Program-made: the position numbers and the translations under genes
From: Coriobacteriaceae bacterium
GTDB lineage: Bacteria; Actinomycetota; Coriobacteriia; Coriobacteriales; Coriobacteriaceae
DNA length: 64,000 nt
Direction of reading: 5' to 3'
Assembly (NCBI GenBank): GCA_902364975.1
Contig: CABJFQ010000002.1
Span: 62,001-126,000 of the forward strand
Notes under the pieces: model-generated
Database searches by the model: none
The model's input: only the letters and a program-made list of their open reading frames with translations
What the model was told of the DNA's origin: nothing
Shown here: piece after piece, positions 42,909 to 52,610 of the stretch
Layout: the number at the start of each line of letters is the position of its first letter
How positions within the stretch are numbered: the stretch's first letter is position 1

Positions 42909-43091
42909 ATGGCTGACACCATCAAGATCAAGCAGGTCCGCAGCACCAACGGTTGCAAGCAGGACCAGGTCCGTACTGTCCGTGCCCTCGGTCTCCACAG
43001 GATCCGCGAGGTTCGCGAGATTGCTGACAACGAGTCCGTCCGCGGCATGATCTTCAAGGTCAAGCACCTTGTCGAGATTGTAGAGGAGTAG
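42909..43091 (+). CDS. rpmD: 50S ribosomal protein L30
   Basis: 60 residues, e.g. IKIKQVRSTNGCKQDQVRTV and LGLHRIREVREIADNESVRG. It starts 2 bp after the rpsE stop codon with GGAG inside rpsE. It is a normal-length bacterial L30. Confidence 0.97.
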   Translation: MADTIKIKQVRSTNGCKQDQVRTVRALGLHRIREVREIADNESVRGMIFKVKHLVEIVEE

Positions 43092-43094
43092 CAA

Positions 43095-43544
43095 ATGCAG
43101 CTTCACGATCTTACTCCCGCGCCCGGTTCCACCAAGAACCGCAAGCGCGTCGGCCGTGGCAATTCTTCGGGTCACGGCACCACTTCTGGCCGCGGCCAGA
43201 AGGGCCAGGGTTCCCGCTCTGGCGGCACCAAGGGTGCCGGCTTCGAGGGTGGCCAGACTCCGCTGGCTATGCGCCTGCCCAAGCTCCCGGGCTTCCGCAA
43301 CCCCCGTCGTATCGAGTACACCGCTGTCAACGTCGAGCGTCTCGAGCGTAAGTTCGAGGACGGCGCTGTGATCGACGGTGCCGCTCTTAAGGCCGCTCGC
43401 ATCACCAAGAGCGAGTTCGAGCCCGTCAAGGTGCTCGGCAATGGTGAGCTCACCAAGAAGTTCACGGTCAAGGTCGACAAGGTCAGCGCTTCTGCGCAGG
43501 CCAAGATCGAGGCCGCCGGCGGAAAGGTCGAGCTGCCGTGCTAA
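43095..43544 (+). CDS. rplO: 50S ribosomal protein L15
   Basis: 149 residues. The N-terminus [20 protein letters not shown] and the glycine-rich [20 protein letters not shown] are typical of L15. Its last codons overlap the start of secY by 7 bp, so the two are translationally coupled. Confidence 0.98.
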   Translation: MQLHDLTPAPGSTKNRKRVGRGNSSGHGTTSGRGQKGQGSRSGGTKGAGFEGGQTPLAMRLPKLPGFRNPRRIEYTAVNVERLERKFEDGAVIDGAALKAARITKSEFEPVKVLGNGELTKKFTVKVDKVSASAQAKIEAAGGKVELPC

Positions 43545-44824
43545 ATGGTCTTAAGAATGCTTTCCGCATCAAAGAATTGCGCGAAAAGATTCTTTTTACC
43601 ATAGCTATGCTCGTCGTGTACCGCATTGGTGCGCACGTTCCTGTGCCCGGCATTCCCTTCCAGGGGATGCTGGGCCTTTTCTCGACCGATAACAATTCGG
43701 TCGCCGCAGGTGCTATGGCCCTCCTGAATCTTTTCTCTGGCGGCGCGTTGAGCTATGTGTCGGTGTTTTCGCTGGGCATCATGCCTTACATCACCAGCTC
43801 GATCATCCTCCAGATGCTCCAGGCCGTTGTGCCTTCCCTGCATGAGCTTGCCCGCGAGGGCGAGGTCGGTCAGACCAAGATTACGCAGTATTCGCGTTAC
43901 CTCACCTTGGCTCTGGCAATCCTCAACTCCGTGGGTTACCTCTTCCTCTTTAAGAGCTTCGGCATCAGCTTTAATGGCGCTGGCGCTCCCGAGATCATCT
44001 TCGACCTCATGATCGTCGGCACGCTCACTGCGGGCGCCATGCTGATCATGTGGATTGGTGAGCTCATCACCCAGCGCGGTATCGGCAATGGCATGTCCCT
44101 GATCATCTTTGCGAACATCATGGCCGGCCTGCCGCAGGCGATCTTCTCCAGCACCGAGGGTAATGCCGGTGGCATCATCACCATGGTGATCATCTGCGCC
44201 ATCATCCTGCTGGTTATCCCGCTGATTGTTTTTCTTGAGCGCGGCCAGCGCCGCATCCCGGTCTCCTACGCTAAGCGCGTCGTGGGCCGTCGCATGATGG
44301 GTGGCCAGACCACCTACCTGCCCATCAAGGTCAATACCGCGGGTGTCGTGCCGATCATCTTCGCTTCGGCGCTGCTGTACTTCCCGGCTCAGATTGCCGT
44401 GTTCTTCCCCGGCATCGGCTGGATTCAGGCAGTTGCCTCTGCGCTTTCGACCGGTTGGCTCAACTGGGTGCTTAATGTTGTCCTCATCGTGTTCTTCGCG
44501 TACTTCTACACCTCCATGGTGTTCAACCCCGATGACACGGCCGACAACCTTAAGAAGCAGGGCGGCTTTATTCCGGGCGTCCGTCCGGGTAGGGCTACCG
44601 CGGCCTACATCAAGAACGCGCTCAACAAGATCACGCTTCCCAGCGCTGTCTTTTTGGCGCTCATCGCCATCGTGCCTTCGATCATCTTCTCCTTCACGGG
44701 TAACCATCTGATCCAGGCATTTGGCGGCACGTCCATCCTCATCATGGTCGGCGTCGTGCTCGACACGGTCGATAAGCTCGAAGGCCAGATCAAGATGTAT
44801 GATTACGATGGATTCTTTAAATAG
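43538..44824 (+). CDS. secY: Protein translocase subunit SecY
   Basis: 428 residues; the inner-membrane channel of the Sec system with ten predicted helices. GTG 43538 is the start because GGAAAGG lies upstream and the nearby ATG is out of frame. Signatures seen: [27 protein letters not shown], and the C-terminal [20 protein letters not shown]. Confidence 0.98.
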   Translation: MLNGLKNAFRIKELREKILFTIAMLVVYRIGAHVPVPGIPFQGMLGLFSTDNNSVAAGAMALLNLFSGGALSYVSVFSLGIMPYITSSIILQMLQAVVPSLHELAREGEVGQTKITQYSRYLTLALAILNSVGYLFLFKSFGISFNGAGAPEIIFDLMIVGTLTAGAMLIMWIGELITQRGIGNGMSLIIFANIMAGLPQAIFSSTEGNAGGIITMVIICAIILLVIPLIVFLERGQRRIPVSYAKRVVGRRMMGGQTTYLPIKVNTAGVVPIIFASALLYFPAQIAVFFPGIGWIQAVASALSTGWLNWVLNVVLIVFFAYFYTSMVFNPDDTADNLKKQGGFIPGVRPGRATAAYIKNALNKITLPSAVFLALIAIVPSIIFSFTGNHLIQAFGGTSILIMVGVVLDTVDKLEGQIKMYDYDGFFK

Positions 44825-44842
44825 GCTAGAGGAGGATTGCTC

Positions 44843-45469
44843 ATGAACCTCGTATTGCTCGGAGCTCCGGGTGCCGGTAAGGGCACCGTCGCACAGGAGC
44901 TCGTCGCCGAGTTTGGCGTCGCTCACATTTCCACGGGCGACCTGCTGCGTGCTGCCGTCAAGGGTGGCACCGAGCTTGGTATTCAGGCTAAGAAGTACAT
45001 GGACGCTGGCGAGCTCGTTCCCGACCAGCTCGTGATCGACCTTGTCAAGGAGCGCCTTGCTGCCGATGACGCCCAGCAGGGCTTCATCCTCGACGGCTTC
45101 CCGCGCAACACCGCCCAGGCTGTGACGCTCGATTCCGAGCTCTCCGCCATGGGTCGCGAGATCGACTGCGCCCTTCTGGTCGACGTGGCCCCCGAGGTCA
45201 TCATCGATCGTCTGTCTTCGCGTCGCACCTGCCGCGCCTGCGGTTACACCGGCACCGCTGCCGATGCTACCTGCCCCAAGTGCGCCGGCGAGATGTATCA
45301 GCGCGACGACGACAAGCCCGAGACCATCAAGAACCGTCTCGACGTCTACGAGAAGTCCACGAGCCCGCTCGTCGACTACTATCGTGGCCAGGGTCTGCTC
45401 AAGTCGGTCAACGGTGACCAGGCTCGCGAGACCGTGTACGGGGATGTCAAAGAGGCTCTCGGTCTATGA
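44843..45469 (+). CDS. adk: Adenylate kinase
   Basis: 208 residues read from ATG 44843 after GAGGAGG. It interconverts ATP+AMP and 2 ADP. P-loop GAPGAGKGT, lid/zinc cysteines CRACGYTG and CPKC near 126-150, and DGFPRNTAQA are visible. The zinc-lid form is usual in Gram-positive-type bacteria. The stop overlaps map in ATGA. Confidence 0.97.
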   Translation: MNLVLLGAPGAGKGTVAQELVAEFGVAHISTGDLLRAAVKGGTELGIQAKKYMDAGELVPDQLVIDLVKERLAADDAQQGFILDGFPRNTAQAVTLDSELSAMGREIDCALLVDVAPEVIIDRLSSRRTCRACGYTGTAADATCPKCAGEMYQRDDDKPETIKNRLDVYEKSTSPLVDYYRGQGLLKSVNGDQARETVYGDVKEALGL

Positions 45470-46254
45470 TCAAGATTAAGTCTGCAACGCAAATCGAGCA
45501 GATGAAGAAGGCAGGAGCGCTATCTAAGATGGCGCTCCGCCACGTTGGAGCCATGGTGCGCCCTGGTGTTTCGACCTTTGAGCTCGATCAGCTCGCGGAG
45601 CAGATTATCCGTATGCATGGCGGCACCCCGGCCTTTAAGGGTTACGGCGGGTTCCCCGGTACCATTTGCGCATCGATTAACGATGCCGTGGTCCACGGTA
45701 TTCCCAACCCCGACATGATCCTGCGCGATGGCGATATCATCTCCATCGATACGGGAGCCGTTGTCGACGGTTGGGTTGGCGATAACGCTTGGACGTTTTT
45801 CGTCGGCACCCCTACGCCCGAGGCCAAGGCCCTGTGCGAGGTCACGCGCGATTGCCTTAAGGCTGCCATCGAGCAGGCTATTCCCGGTAACCATATCGGG
45901 GACGTCGGTTATGCCGTTCAGTCTCTCGCCGAGTCTCACGGTTACGGCGTGCTTCGCGACTATGTGGGCCATGGCATTGGCCGTGTGATGCACGAGGACC
46001 CCAACGTTCCTAACTATGGAAAGAAGGGGAGAGGCGTTCGCCTCCAGGCCGGCATGGTCATTGCCATCGAGCCGATGGTTACGATGGGCTCCAACCATGT
46101 GAGCACGGGCTCCGACGGTTGGATCGTCACGACCAACGACCACCTGCCCGCCGCGCACTACGAGAACACCGTCGCCATTACCAATGACGGCCCGGTGATT
46201 CTCACCACGGATGCCCAGGGTGCTTGGTGTTCGCTCCAAGGCGGAGAAATGTAA
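45466..46254 (+). CDS. map: Methionine aminopeptidase, type I
   Basis: 262 residues; it removes N-terminal Met. Metal-site residues lie in DGDIISIDTGAVVDGWVGDN, YVGHGIGRVMHEDPNVP and AIEPMVTMG. Its ATG overlaps the adk stop by 4 bp. It is typical of the adk-map-infA order. Confidence 0.97.
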   Translation: MIKIKSATQIEQMKKAGALSKMALRHVGAMVRPGVSTFELDQLAEQIIRMHGGTPAFKGYGGFPGTICASINDAVVHGIPNPDMILRDGDIISIDTGAVVDGWVGDNAWTFFVGTPTPEAKALCEVTRDCLKAAIEQAIPGNHIGDVGYAVQSLAESHGYGVLRDYVGHGIGRVMHEDPNVPNYGKKGRGVRLQAGMVIAIEPMVTMGSNHVSTGSDGWIVTTNDHLPAAHYENTVAITNDGPVILTTDAQGAWCSLQGGEM

Positions 46255-46358
46255 CAAGTTCCACTTAGTTGTGGAGCCATTACGAAGTTATTACGATGCG
46301 TGCATACGTGTTGTAGAATACTCAATCGCTGTCGTTTTCTAGAGAAAGATGATTGCTT

Positions 46359-46577
46359 GTGAAGAAGGAAGACGCAATTGAGCTCGAGGGTACGGTAAAG
46401 GAACCGTTGCCCAATGCCATGTTTAAGGTTGAGCTCGAGAACGGTCATTCGGTTCTGTGCAACATTTCTGGCAAGATCCGAATGAATTACATCCGTATTC
46501 TCCCCGGTGACAGGGTTGTCGTGGAGCTTTCCCCGTACGACCTGACCCGCGGCCGCATCACCTATCGCTACAAATAG
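46359..46577 (+). CDS. infA: Translation initiation factor IF-1
   Basis: 72 residues from GTG 46359, giving [20 protein letters not shown]; a TTG 6 nt earlier is also possible and closer to AGAGAAAG. It has the OB-fold S1-like sequence [20 protein letters not shown] and ends [12 protein letters not shown]. Confidence 0.95.
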   Translation: MKKEDAIELEGTVKEPLPNAMFKVELENGHSVLCNISGKIRMNYIRILPGDRVVVELSPYDLTRGRITYRYK

Positions 46578-46727
46578 CGGCACGCATACACGCACTCCAT
46601 TTCCGACTGCAGGCTTAGCTCAACCTACGGTCGGATTGTGTGTGAAGACCAGCCATAGTTTTAAACGCCTGCGGCTGGGCGAGTAGATAGTAGGGAAGTA
46701 GTTTGAGCGCTACCGAAAGGAAGAACG

Positions 46728-46841
46728 ATGAAGGTACGTCCTTCGGTCAAGAAGATGTGCGATAAGTGCAAAATCATTAGGCGCCATGGCAAGGTCCTCG
46801 TCATTTGCGAGAACCCCCGTCATAAGCAGCGTCAGGGTTAA
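46728..46841 (+). CDS. rpmJ: 50S ribosomal protein L36
   Basis: 37 residues, [20 protein letters not shown] then [17 protein letters not shown]. The CxxC and later Cys/His are the zinc-binding C+ form. AAAGGAAG precedes the ATG. Short, but its place between infA and rpsM and its full length are diagnostic. Confidence 0.97.
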   Translation: MKVRPSVKKMCDKCKIIRRHGKVLVICENPRHKQRQG

Positions 46842-46855
46842 GAGAGGAGACTACG

Positions 46856-47230
46856 TTGGCCCGTATTAATGGTGTCGACCTCCCGCGTGAGAAGCGCGTT
46901 GAGATCGGTCTGACCTACATTTACGGCATCGGCCGCACCACTGCGACGAAGATCTGCGTCGAGTGCAACGTTAACGTGGATACGCGCGTTAAGGATCTCA
47001 CCGAGGATGAGGTTAACGCCATCCGTGATTATATCGATAAGAACCAGATCATGGTTGAGGGCGACCTCCGCCGTGAGCGCAACCAGAACGTCAAGCGCCT
47101 TATGGACATCGGCTGCAACCGCGGCCTTCGTCACCGCAAGGGCCTCCCGGTCCGCGGCCAGCGCACCCACACTAACGCTCGTACCCGCAAGGGCCCGAAG
47201 CGTCAGATCGGTGCTAAGAAGAAGAAATAA
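46856..47230 (+). CDS. rpsM: 30S ribosomal protein S13
   Basis: 124 residues starting at TTG 46856, behind GAGAGGAG. It begins [20 protein letters not shown] and has [20 protein letters not shown] near the end, as in S13. Confidence 0.97.
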   Translation: MARINGVDLPREKRVEIGLTYIYGIGRTTATKICVECNVNVDTRVKDLTEDEVNAIRDYIDKNQIMVEGDLRRERNQNVKRLMDIGCNRGLRHRKGLPVRGQRTHTNARTRKGPKRQIGAKKKK

Positions 47231-47244
47231 GGAGCGCTAGATAG

Positions 47245-47649
47245 ATGGCTACTGCTAAGAAGAACGTTCGCGCTGCCCGTCTGAAGCGCGCGGACCGTAA
47301 GAACATTTCCGTGGGCCAGGCTCACATTCGTTCTACGTTCAACAACACGATCGTTTCGATCACCGATCCCCAGGGCAACGTCATTTCCTGGAAGTCGGCT
47401 GGCCAGGTGGGCTTCAAGGGCTCCCGTAAGTCCACGCCGTTCGCTGCCCAGATGGCTGCCGAGGCTGCTGCCAAGCAGGCCATGGAGCACGGTATGAAGA
47501 AGGTTTCCGTCTTCGTCAAGGGCCCCGGCTCCGGTCGTGAGACCGCCATTCGCTCCCTCCAGGCTGCTGGCCTCGAGGTCTCGAGCATCCAGGACAAGAC
47601 CCCCATTCCGCACAACGGCTGCCGCCCCAAGAAGCGTCGCCGCGTGTAA
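47245..47649 (+). CDS. rpsK: 30S ribosomal protein S11
   Basis: 134 residues. [19 protein letters not shown] and [19 protein letters not shown] with the C-terminal [13 protein letters not shown] are the S11 hallmarks. It is 14 bp after rpsM. Confidence 0.98.
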   Translation: MATAKKNVRAARLKRADRKNISVGQAHIRSTFNNTIVSITDPQGNVISWKSAGQVGFKGSRKSTPFAAQMAAEAAAKQAMEHGMKKVSVFVKGPGSGRETAIRSLQAAGLEVSSIQDKTPIPHNGCRPKKRRRV

Positions 47650-47668
47650 CTGAAAGGATCGTATCAAT

Positions 47669-48265
47669 ATGGCAATCGACAGGACTCCTGTTCTTAAGCG
47701 CTGCCGTCAGCTCGGGATCGATCCCGCTGAGCTCGGTTACAGCAGCAAGAAGGAATCTATCCGTCAGCCCAAGCGCCGTCGCAAGGAATCTGAGTACGGC
47801 ATGCAGCTGCGCGAGAAGCAGAAGGTCAAGTTCATCTATGGCGTTCTGGAGAAGCAGTTCCACGGCTACTTCAACAAGGCCCGTAAGATGAACGGCGTCA
47901 CCGGTGAGAACCTCATGATCATCCTTGAGTCTCGCCTTGACAACGTCGTCTTCCGTCTTGGCTTCGCCCGCACCCGCAAAGAGGCTCGTCAGTCCGTCCG
48001 TCACGGTCACTTCACCGTGAACGGCAAGCGCGTGGATATTCCGTCCTACCGCGTCAAGGCCGGCGACGTCGTCGCTGTCGGCGAGAAGTTCCGTGACCTC
48101 CTCCCCATCAAGGAGGCTCTGATTTCCTCCGAGCGCTTTGAGGTCCCTGGCTGGCTCGAGGTCGATATCGAGAAGCTGTCTGGTAACGTGCTCGCTCTGC
48201 CGACGCGTGAGCAGATCAGCGGTGATATCAACGAGCAGCTCATCGTCGAGCTCTACTCTAAGTAG
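47669..48265 (+). CDS. rpsD: 30S ribosomal protein S4
   Basis: 198 residues. It contains ESRLDNVVFRLGFARTRKEA and RQSVRHGHFTVNGKRVDIPS, the S4 RNA-binding domain. Lacks the zinc-binding N-terminal cysteines found in some S4 proteins. It follows rpsK by 19 bp. Confidence 0.97.
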   Translation: MAIDRTPVLKRCRQLGIDPAELGYSSKKESIRQPKRRRKESEYGMQLREKQKVKFIYGVLEKQFHGYFNKARKMNGVTGENLMIILESRLDNVVFRLGFARTRKEARQSVRHGHFTVNGKRVDIPSYRVKAGDVVAVGEKFRDLLPIKEALISSERFEVPGWLEVDIEKLSGNVLALPTREQISGDINEQLIVELYSK

Positions 48266-48297
48266 TCCATCCGGGCTGCTGAGGCTGGAGGTAATAC

Positions 48298-49239
48298 ATG
48301 TCAGAATTCATTAGGCCTCAGGTTCAGGTCGAAGAGATCAACGAGACGTCTGCTCGTGTCTCCGTCGAGCCGCTCGAGCGTGGCTACGGCGATACGCTGG
48401 GTAACTCCCTTCGTCGCGTACTTCTGTCCTCGCTCGAGGGTGCCGCCGTCGAGGCTATTCAGATCGATGGTGCACAGCACGAGTTCATGACCATCCCTAA
48501 CATGGTCGAGGATGTCACCGACATCGTCCTGAATGTCAAGGGTCTTGTCTTCAGGGCTCTCGGCACGACCGACGAGGCGACCGCCACCATTTCTGTTGAC
48601 GGCCCCTGCGAGGTCACCGGTGCGGACTTCTTTATTCCGTCCGAGTTTGAGCTGGTCAACCCCGAGCAGCACATCGCTACGCTTACCGAGGGTGGCCATC
48701 TCACCATGAGCATGCGCATCGGCTATGGCCGCGGCTATGTCTCTGGCGAGGCTAACAAGCGCGACAACGATCCCATCGGTGTGATCCACGTCGACTCGCT
48801 GTACTCGCCGGTGTCCCGTTGCGCCAAGCTCGTTGAGGCTTGCCGTGTCGGTCAGCACACCGACTACGACCGCCTTGTCCTCGAGATCGAGACCAACGGC
48901 TCCATCGCTCCGCGCGACGCCGTGGTCCAGGCTGCCAATATCATCAACCAGCATATGGCTGCCTTTATGAACCTTGCCGAGACCCCCGAGGTCGAGGAGG
49001 AGGCTTCGATTTTCGCTCCCGAGGTCACCAACGACAACGCCGAGCTGGACAAGCAGATCGAGGATCTGGACCTTTCCGTCCGTTCCTACAACTGCCTTAA
49101 GCGCGCCAGCATTCACTCGGTCCGTCAGCTCGTTGAGTTCTCGGAGAACGATCTGCTTAACATCCGTAACTTCGGTGTTAAGTCGATCGAGGAAGTGAAG
49201 GACAAGCTTGAGTCCATGGGCCTGAGCCTGAAGGCTTAA
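48298..49239 (+). CDS. rpoA: RNA polymerase alpha subunit
   Basis: 313 residues. The N-terminal dimerisation region reads VEPLERGYGDTLGNSLRRVL. The C-terminal alphaCTD helix-hairpin-helix reads SENDLLNIRNFGVKSIEEVK. Its size is usual. GGAGGTAAT precedes the ATG. Confidence 0.98.
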   Translation: MSEFIRPQVQVEEINETSARVSVEPLERGYGDTLGNSLRRVLLSSLEGAAVEAIQIDGAQHEFMTIPNMVEDVTDIVLNVKGLVFRALGTTDEATATISVDGPCEVTGADFFIPSEFELVNPEQHIATLTEGGHLTMSMRIGYGRGYVSGEANKRDNDPIGVIHVDSLYSPVSRCAKLVEACRVGQHTDYDRLVLEIETNGSIAPRDAVVQAANIINQHMAAFMNLAETPEVEEEASIFAPEVTNDNAELDKQIEDLDLSVRSYNCLKRASIHSVRQLVEFSENDLLNIRNFGVKSIEEVKDKLESMGLSLKA

Positions 49240-49269
49240 TGCTTCGCATATTTGAGGAGAAACTAGACC

Positions 49270-49737
49270 ATGCGTCACAACGTTAAGAAGGGCCTGAAGC
49301 TCGGCACCGATGCGAGCCACACCAAGGCCATGAAGAAGAGCCTGGCCAAGGCCCTCTTCGAGAACGACCGCATCAAGACCACCGAGACCCGCGCTAAGGC
49401 GCTGCGTTCGGTCGTCGACCCGATCATCACCTGGGCCAAGAAGGGCGACCTGCACTCTCGTCGTCTGGCCATCGCCAAGCTCGGCGATAAGCAGCTCGTT
49501 GCCGAGATCTTCGACAAGGCTGCCCAGGGCATGTGGCAGGACCGCAACGGCGGTTACACCCGCATCATGAAGCTCGGCAACCGTAAGGGCGACAACGCTC
49601 CTATCGTTATCATGGAGCTCGTCACCGAGCCTTGCACGCCTAAGGCCAAGAAGGCTGCTCCGGCCCCCAAGAAGGCCGCTGCTCCCAAGAAGGTCGAGGC
49701 CGTCGAGGAGGCTCCTGCTGAGGAGACCGCTGAGTAG
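49270..49737 (+). CDS. rplQ: 50S ribosomal protein L17 with Lys/Ala-rich tail
   Basis: 155 residues. The core matches L17 (LGTDASHTKAMKKSLAKALF; NGGYTRIMKLGNRKGDNAPI). The last about 33 residues are Ala/Pro/Lys then Glu-rich (APAPKKAAAPKKVEAVEEAP), an extension seen in some actinobacteria. It ends the alpha operon; a terminator follows. Confidence 0.97.
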   Translation: MRHNVKKGLKLGTDASHTKAMKKSLAKALFENDRIKTTETRAKALRSVVDPIITWAKKGDLHSRRLAIAKLGDKQLVAEIFDKAAQGMWQDRNGGYTRIMKLGNRKGDNAPIVIMELVTEPCTPKAKKAAPAPKKAAAPKKVEAVEEAPAEETAE

Positions 49738-49763
49738 ACAATCCGTCTGCATAGGCTATATTC

Positions 49764-49794
49764 GAGGGGTACGTTCGCGTACCCCTCTTTTTTT
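49764..49794 (+). terminator. Intrinsic terminator after rplQ
   Basis: GAGGGGTAC pairs perfectly with GTACCCCTC around a 6-nt loop, then seven T's. It closes the ribosomal operon. Confidence 0.95.
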
Positions 49795-49829
49795 GTCGCG
49801 ATACCGTTGATTGTTTGTTGGGAGCGCCC

Positions 49830-50654
49830 ATGACCGCGCCGTCTGATTTCAATTCGATTCCTGAGCTCGATGCCACGCTTGTATTCTGTGTTGCCTATGA
49901 TGGCTCGTCCTATAGCGGATTTGCCGAGCAGCCGGGCCAGACGACCGTTGCGGGCGAGTTGCGCCGCGCTATCGAGACGCTGCTGCGCCGCCCGATCGAT
50001 CTGACGTGTGCGGGTCGTACCGATGCCGGCGTGCATGCGGTGGCCCAGTACATTAGCGTGCCCGTAACGGACGCTGAGCTTGCTCTGACGCGCCGTAGGT
50101 GGCTGAGGGCTATGGATGCCCTCCTGCCCAAAGATATCGCCATAAACGAGGTCTACAAGGCCCGTAGGGGCTTTTCTGCCCGCTTTGACGCGCGGTCCCG
50201 TACGTATACGTACCGTATTGCCGATCGCGATGCGCGCCCCGTGCTCTCGCGCGGTGCGGTGTGGTGGCATCGCTATCCCCTCGACGTCGATGCGATGGCG
50301 GCCGCCTGCCCTGCGCTTTTGGGCGAGCAGGACTTTAAGAGCTTTTGCAAGGTTGCCTCTGCTGTGGGCAAGCCCACGCACCGCTGCGTGATGCGTGCGG
50401 AGTTTGGCCACGAGGTCGCTTTTGGCGAGGATATCCTGACCTTCACTATCGAGGGCAATGCGTTTTTGCACTCGATGGTGCGTACCATTGTAGGAACGCT
50501 CGTGGAGATTGGCATGCATCGTCGCGATCCCCAGTGGATGCGCGAGGTTATTGACGCCCGTGACCGAACCGCTGCGGGTCCCACGGCGCCTGCCTGCGGC
50601 CTTACGTTTATGGGTGTGGATTACGGCCCCGACGAGCTTGTCGTTCTCGACTAG
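49830..50654 (+). CDS. truA: tRNA pseudouridine(38-40) synthase TruA
   Basis: 274 residues read from ATG 49830 with GGGAG upstream. The catalytic Asp is in CAGRTDAGVHA near 57-67. FCKVASAVGKPTH and FLHSMVRTIVGTLVEIG follow. It modifies the anticodon stem of tRNA. Location after rplQ is common in bacteria. Confidence 0.96.
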   Translation: MTAPSDFNSIPELDATLVFCVAYDGSSYSGFAEQPGQTTVAGELRRAIETLLRRPIDLTCAGRTDAGVHAVAQYISVPVTDAELALTRRRWLRAMDALLPKDIAINEVYKARRGFSARFDARSRTYTYRIADRDARPVLSRGAVWWHRYPLDVDAMAAACPALLGEQDFKSFCKVASAVGKPTHRCVMRAEFGHEVAFGEDILTFTIEGNAFLHSMVRTIVGTLVEIGMHRRDPQWMREVIDARDRTAAGPTAPACGLTFMGVDYGPDELVVLD

Positions 50655-50806
50655 GGGAGTGCTCGGCGCGTCTGTGCCTTGCACATACTATGTGTGAGCT
50701 GCGCGTGTGCAACATCTGTTCTTGGCGTGCAACATGTTAGGCGGCTCTTTGCTTTTATAGCTCGGGTGTACCATGAACGACAGTTTGATTTGGTGCTATC
50801 GAGAGG

Positions 50807-51856
50807 ATGGAAAACTTGGTTCGACGTTGTTCGCATCCGCGACTTTCGGTGATCCTTGTGGTAGAAGGTTCGCCCAGCTATGCGATGCGTGCGCTCGAGA
50901 GTATCCAGAACCAAGACCTCTATGATTTGCAGATTGTCGTTGTCTGCCGCGATGCTGTGCCCGGTGTGCGCCATTCGCTTCAAGTTGCTGCCGACAGGGA
51001 CATCCATATTGATTTGATTGACGTCGAGGACGCGAAGCGCGGCGCTTGTCTTCGTGCCGGTTTTGATGCCTCGCGCGGCTCTCAAATCATCGCCATGAAC
51101 GCCGATGAGTGGTTTGCTCCGCAGGCCCTTTCCAAGATGGTCGATATCGCGTGCGATACTGCGGCAGACATTGTGCTCCCCTCGGTGTCGCTCGATCGAT
51201 ACGATGCGCATCGCGAGCGTCATTCGCGCGTCTTGGATGCTGCCTCTATTGCCATAGAAGACGAGTCTTCTATGGTGACTGGGCTGCCCCAGTTGATTTT
51301 AGGCGGCTTGGTTGCTCAAGTCTCTGGCGTGATGTACAGCCGTCCACTGTTTGAGGCATGTCTTTTGTGCGATAAGACGTTTCGCACGGTTGGGTTTATG
51401 GCGTGCGCGCTCTCGCAGGCACAGCGCGTCTCCGGATGCGGCGACGCTTGTTTCCACGCGGCGGCGCCTAAGCTTACAGATGCCTTTGATCCCACCATGT
51501 ATGCCAAGGTATCCGATGACGCCCGGGCGCTCGACGAGCTTGCGGACTCACTCTCGGAAGCAGATAGCGGTGGTCGGCTCAAGCTGGCAAGCCAAAAGTT
51601 CTACTTTGCCGGACTGGTCGCCTGCATCGAGAATTTGTGTCTGAGCCCGCATGGAGTGTCGTCAATCGAGCGTTCCGCCCGCATGCGTGATATGCTCGAG
51701 GCGCCTCGAACCCGTCAGATGGTCGCCGCGCTCAAGGATAACCATCGGGGACTCGGTCTGTTGTTTGGGCCGATCGCCAGCGCCAAGCCCGCGCGCTGCG
51801 TGATGTGTACGCATCTGGCAGCTTTTCTTAACCGGACGGGCGCAAAAACCGCCTAA
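50807..51856 (+). CDS. Glycosyltransferase family 2-like protein
   Basis: 349 residues. The N-terminus follows the GT-A pattern: LSVILVVEGSPSYAMRALES, LQIVVVCRDAV and, where a DxD is expected, IIAMNADEWFAPQAL. The C-terminal half is not recognised and lacks obvious membrane helices. Substrate unknown; perhaps a cell-surface sugar. The start at ATG 50807 has GAGAGG immediately before it, so a slightly later start such as TTG 50816 is possible. No operon partner. Confidence 0.65.
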   Translation: MENLVRRCSHPRLSVILVVEGSPSYAMRALESIQNQDLYDLQIVVVCRDAVPGVRHSLQVAADRDIHIDLIDVEDAKRGACLRAGFDASRGSQIIAMNADEWFAPQALSKMVDIACDTAADIVLPSVSLDRYDAHRERHSRVLDAASIAIEDESSMVTGLPQLILGGLVAQVSGVMYSRPLFEACLLCDKTFRTVGFMACALSQAQRVSGCGDACFHAAAPKLTDAFDPTMYAKVSDDARALDELADSLSEADSGGRLKLASQKFYFAGLVACIENLCLSPHGVSSIERSARMRDMLEAPRTRQMVAALKDNHRGLGLLFGPIASAKPARCVMCTHLAAFLNRTGAKTA

Positions 51857-51988
51857 ACGGCTCATTACGAAACAAACTTGCATAGAATTGTTTCGAAATG
51901 CGTTCTTATACACAAAAGCCTTCAAATAGCGTTAAACTATTCAATCACTGATTGATTGTCTCCGCCATCTTTTGGAGAGAGGGTTTGT

Positions 51989-52426
51989 ATGGCTAAAAAA
52001 CGCAATGGGCGCCAGGATGCCATTAGAGATATTGTGCGCAATAAGGATGTCCGCACGCAGCGCGTGCTGGTCGATGAGCTCCGTGCTATGGGCTTTGATT
52101 GCACGCAGGCGACTGTCTCTCGCGATATTGCCGATATGGGGCTGCGTAAGCTCCCTGAGGGCATCTATGTTCTGGCAGAGGACCTGCACCTGCAGCGTAT
52201 GGTTTCCGAGCTCGTAACGGGCGTTCTGCGTACCGATAATCTGGTTATGATCAAGGCTCAGCCTGGCACGGCTTCCGGCATCGCCGCCGCCGTTGATGCG
52301 GCAGAGTTGCCCGATGTGCTTGGCTCGCTTGCCGGCAACGATACGATTTTGGTTATTGCCCAGACGGCCGAGGACGGCGAGCGCCTCGAGGCGCTGATCA
52401 ATAAGCTGAGCAATTCTCGCAAGTAG
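51989..52426 (+). CDS. argR: Arginine repressor ArgR
   Basis: 145 residues from ATG 51989 after GGAGAGAGG. The N-terminal winged HTH is VDELRAMGFDCTQATVSRDI. The C-terminal hexamerisation/arginine domain holds the characteristic GTASGIAAAVDAAELPDVLG and NDTILVIAQT. It would repress arginine genes, none of which lie in this window. A hairpin with a T-run follows. Confidence 0.93.
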   Translation: MAKKRNGRQDAIRDIVRNKDVRTQRVLVDELRAMGFDCTQATVSRDIADMGLRKLPEGIYVLAEDLHLQRMVSELVTGVLRTDNLVMIKAQPGTASGIAAAVDAAELPDVLGSLAGNDTILVIAQTAEDGERLEALINKLSNSRK

Positions 52427-52475
52427 GTGTGCGGGCCGTGCGCTCGGCATTGCGTGCGCTGACATAGTGGCTTGT

Positions 52476-52508
52476 AAGGGGCATCGACGTTGGTCGGTAC
52501 CCCTTTTT
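52476..52508 (+). terminator. Intrinsic terminator after argR
   Basis: AAGGGG with an inner CGAC/GTCG pair and CCCC, followed by TTTTTGTTT. Confidence 0.8.
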
Positions 52509-52550
52509 GTTTGCCGGTATAAAGACCGCCCACCAGGTCGCTTCAAACTA

Positions 52551-52588
52551 AAAGGCCCCGAGCAGTTCAATAAGCTGCTCGGGGCCTT
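52551..52588. terminator. Intrinsic terminator at the end of the PBP gene
   Basis: A perfect 14-bp stem, AAGGCCCCGAGCAG (52552-52565) with CTGCTCGGGGCCTT (52575-52588). It faces the minus-strand PBP gene, whose stop lies 22 bp away. Confidence 0.85.
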
Positions 52589-52610
52589 GTTGGCTTTAGT
52601 CGCGTACTTC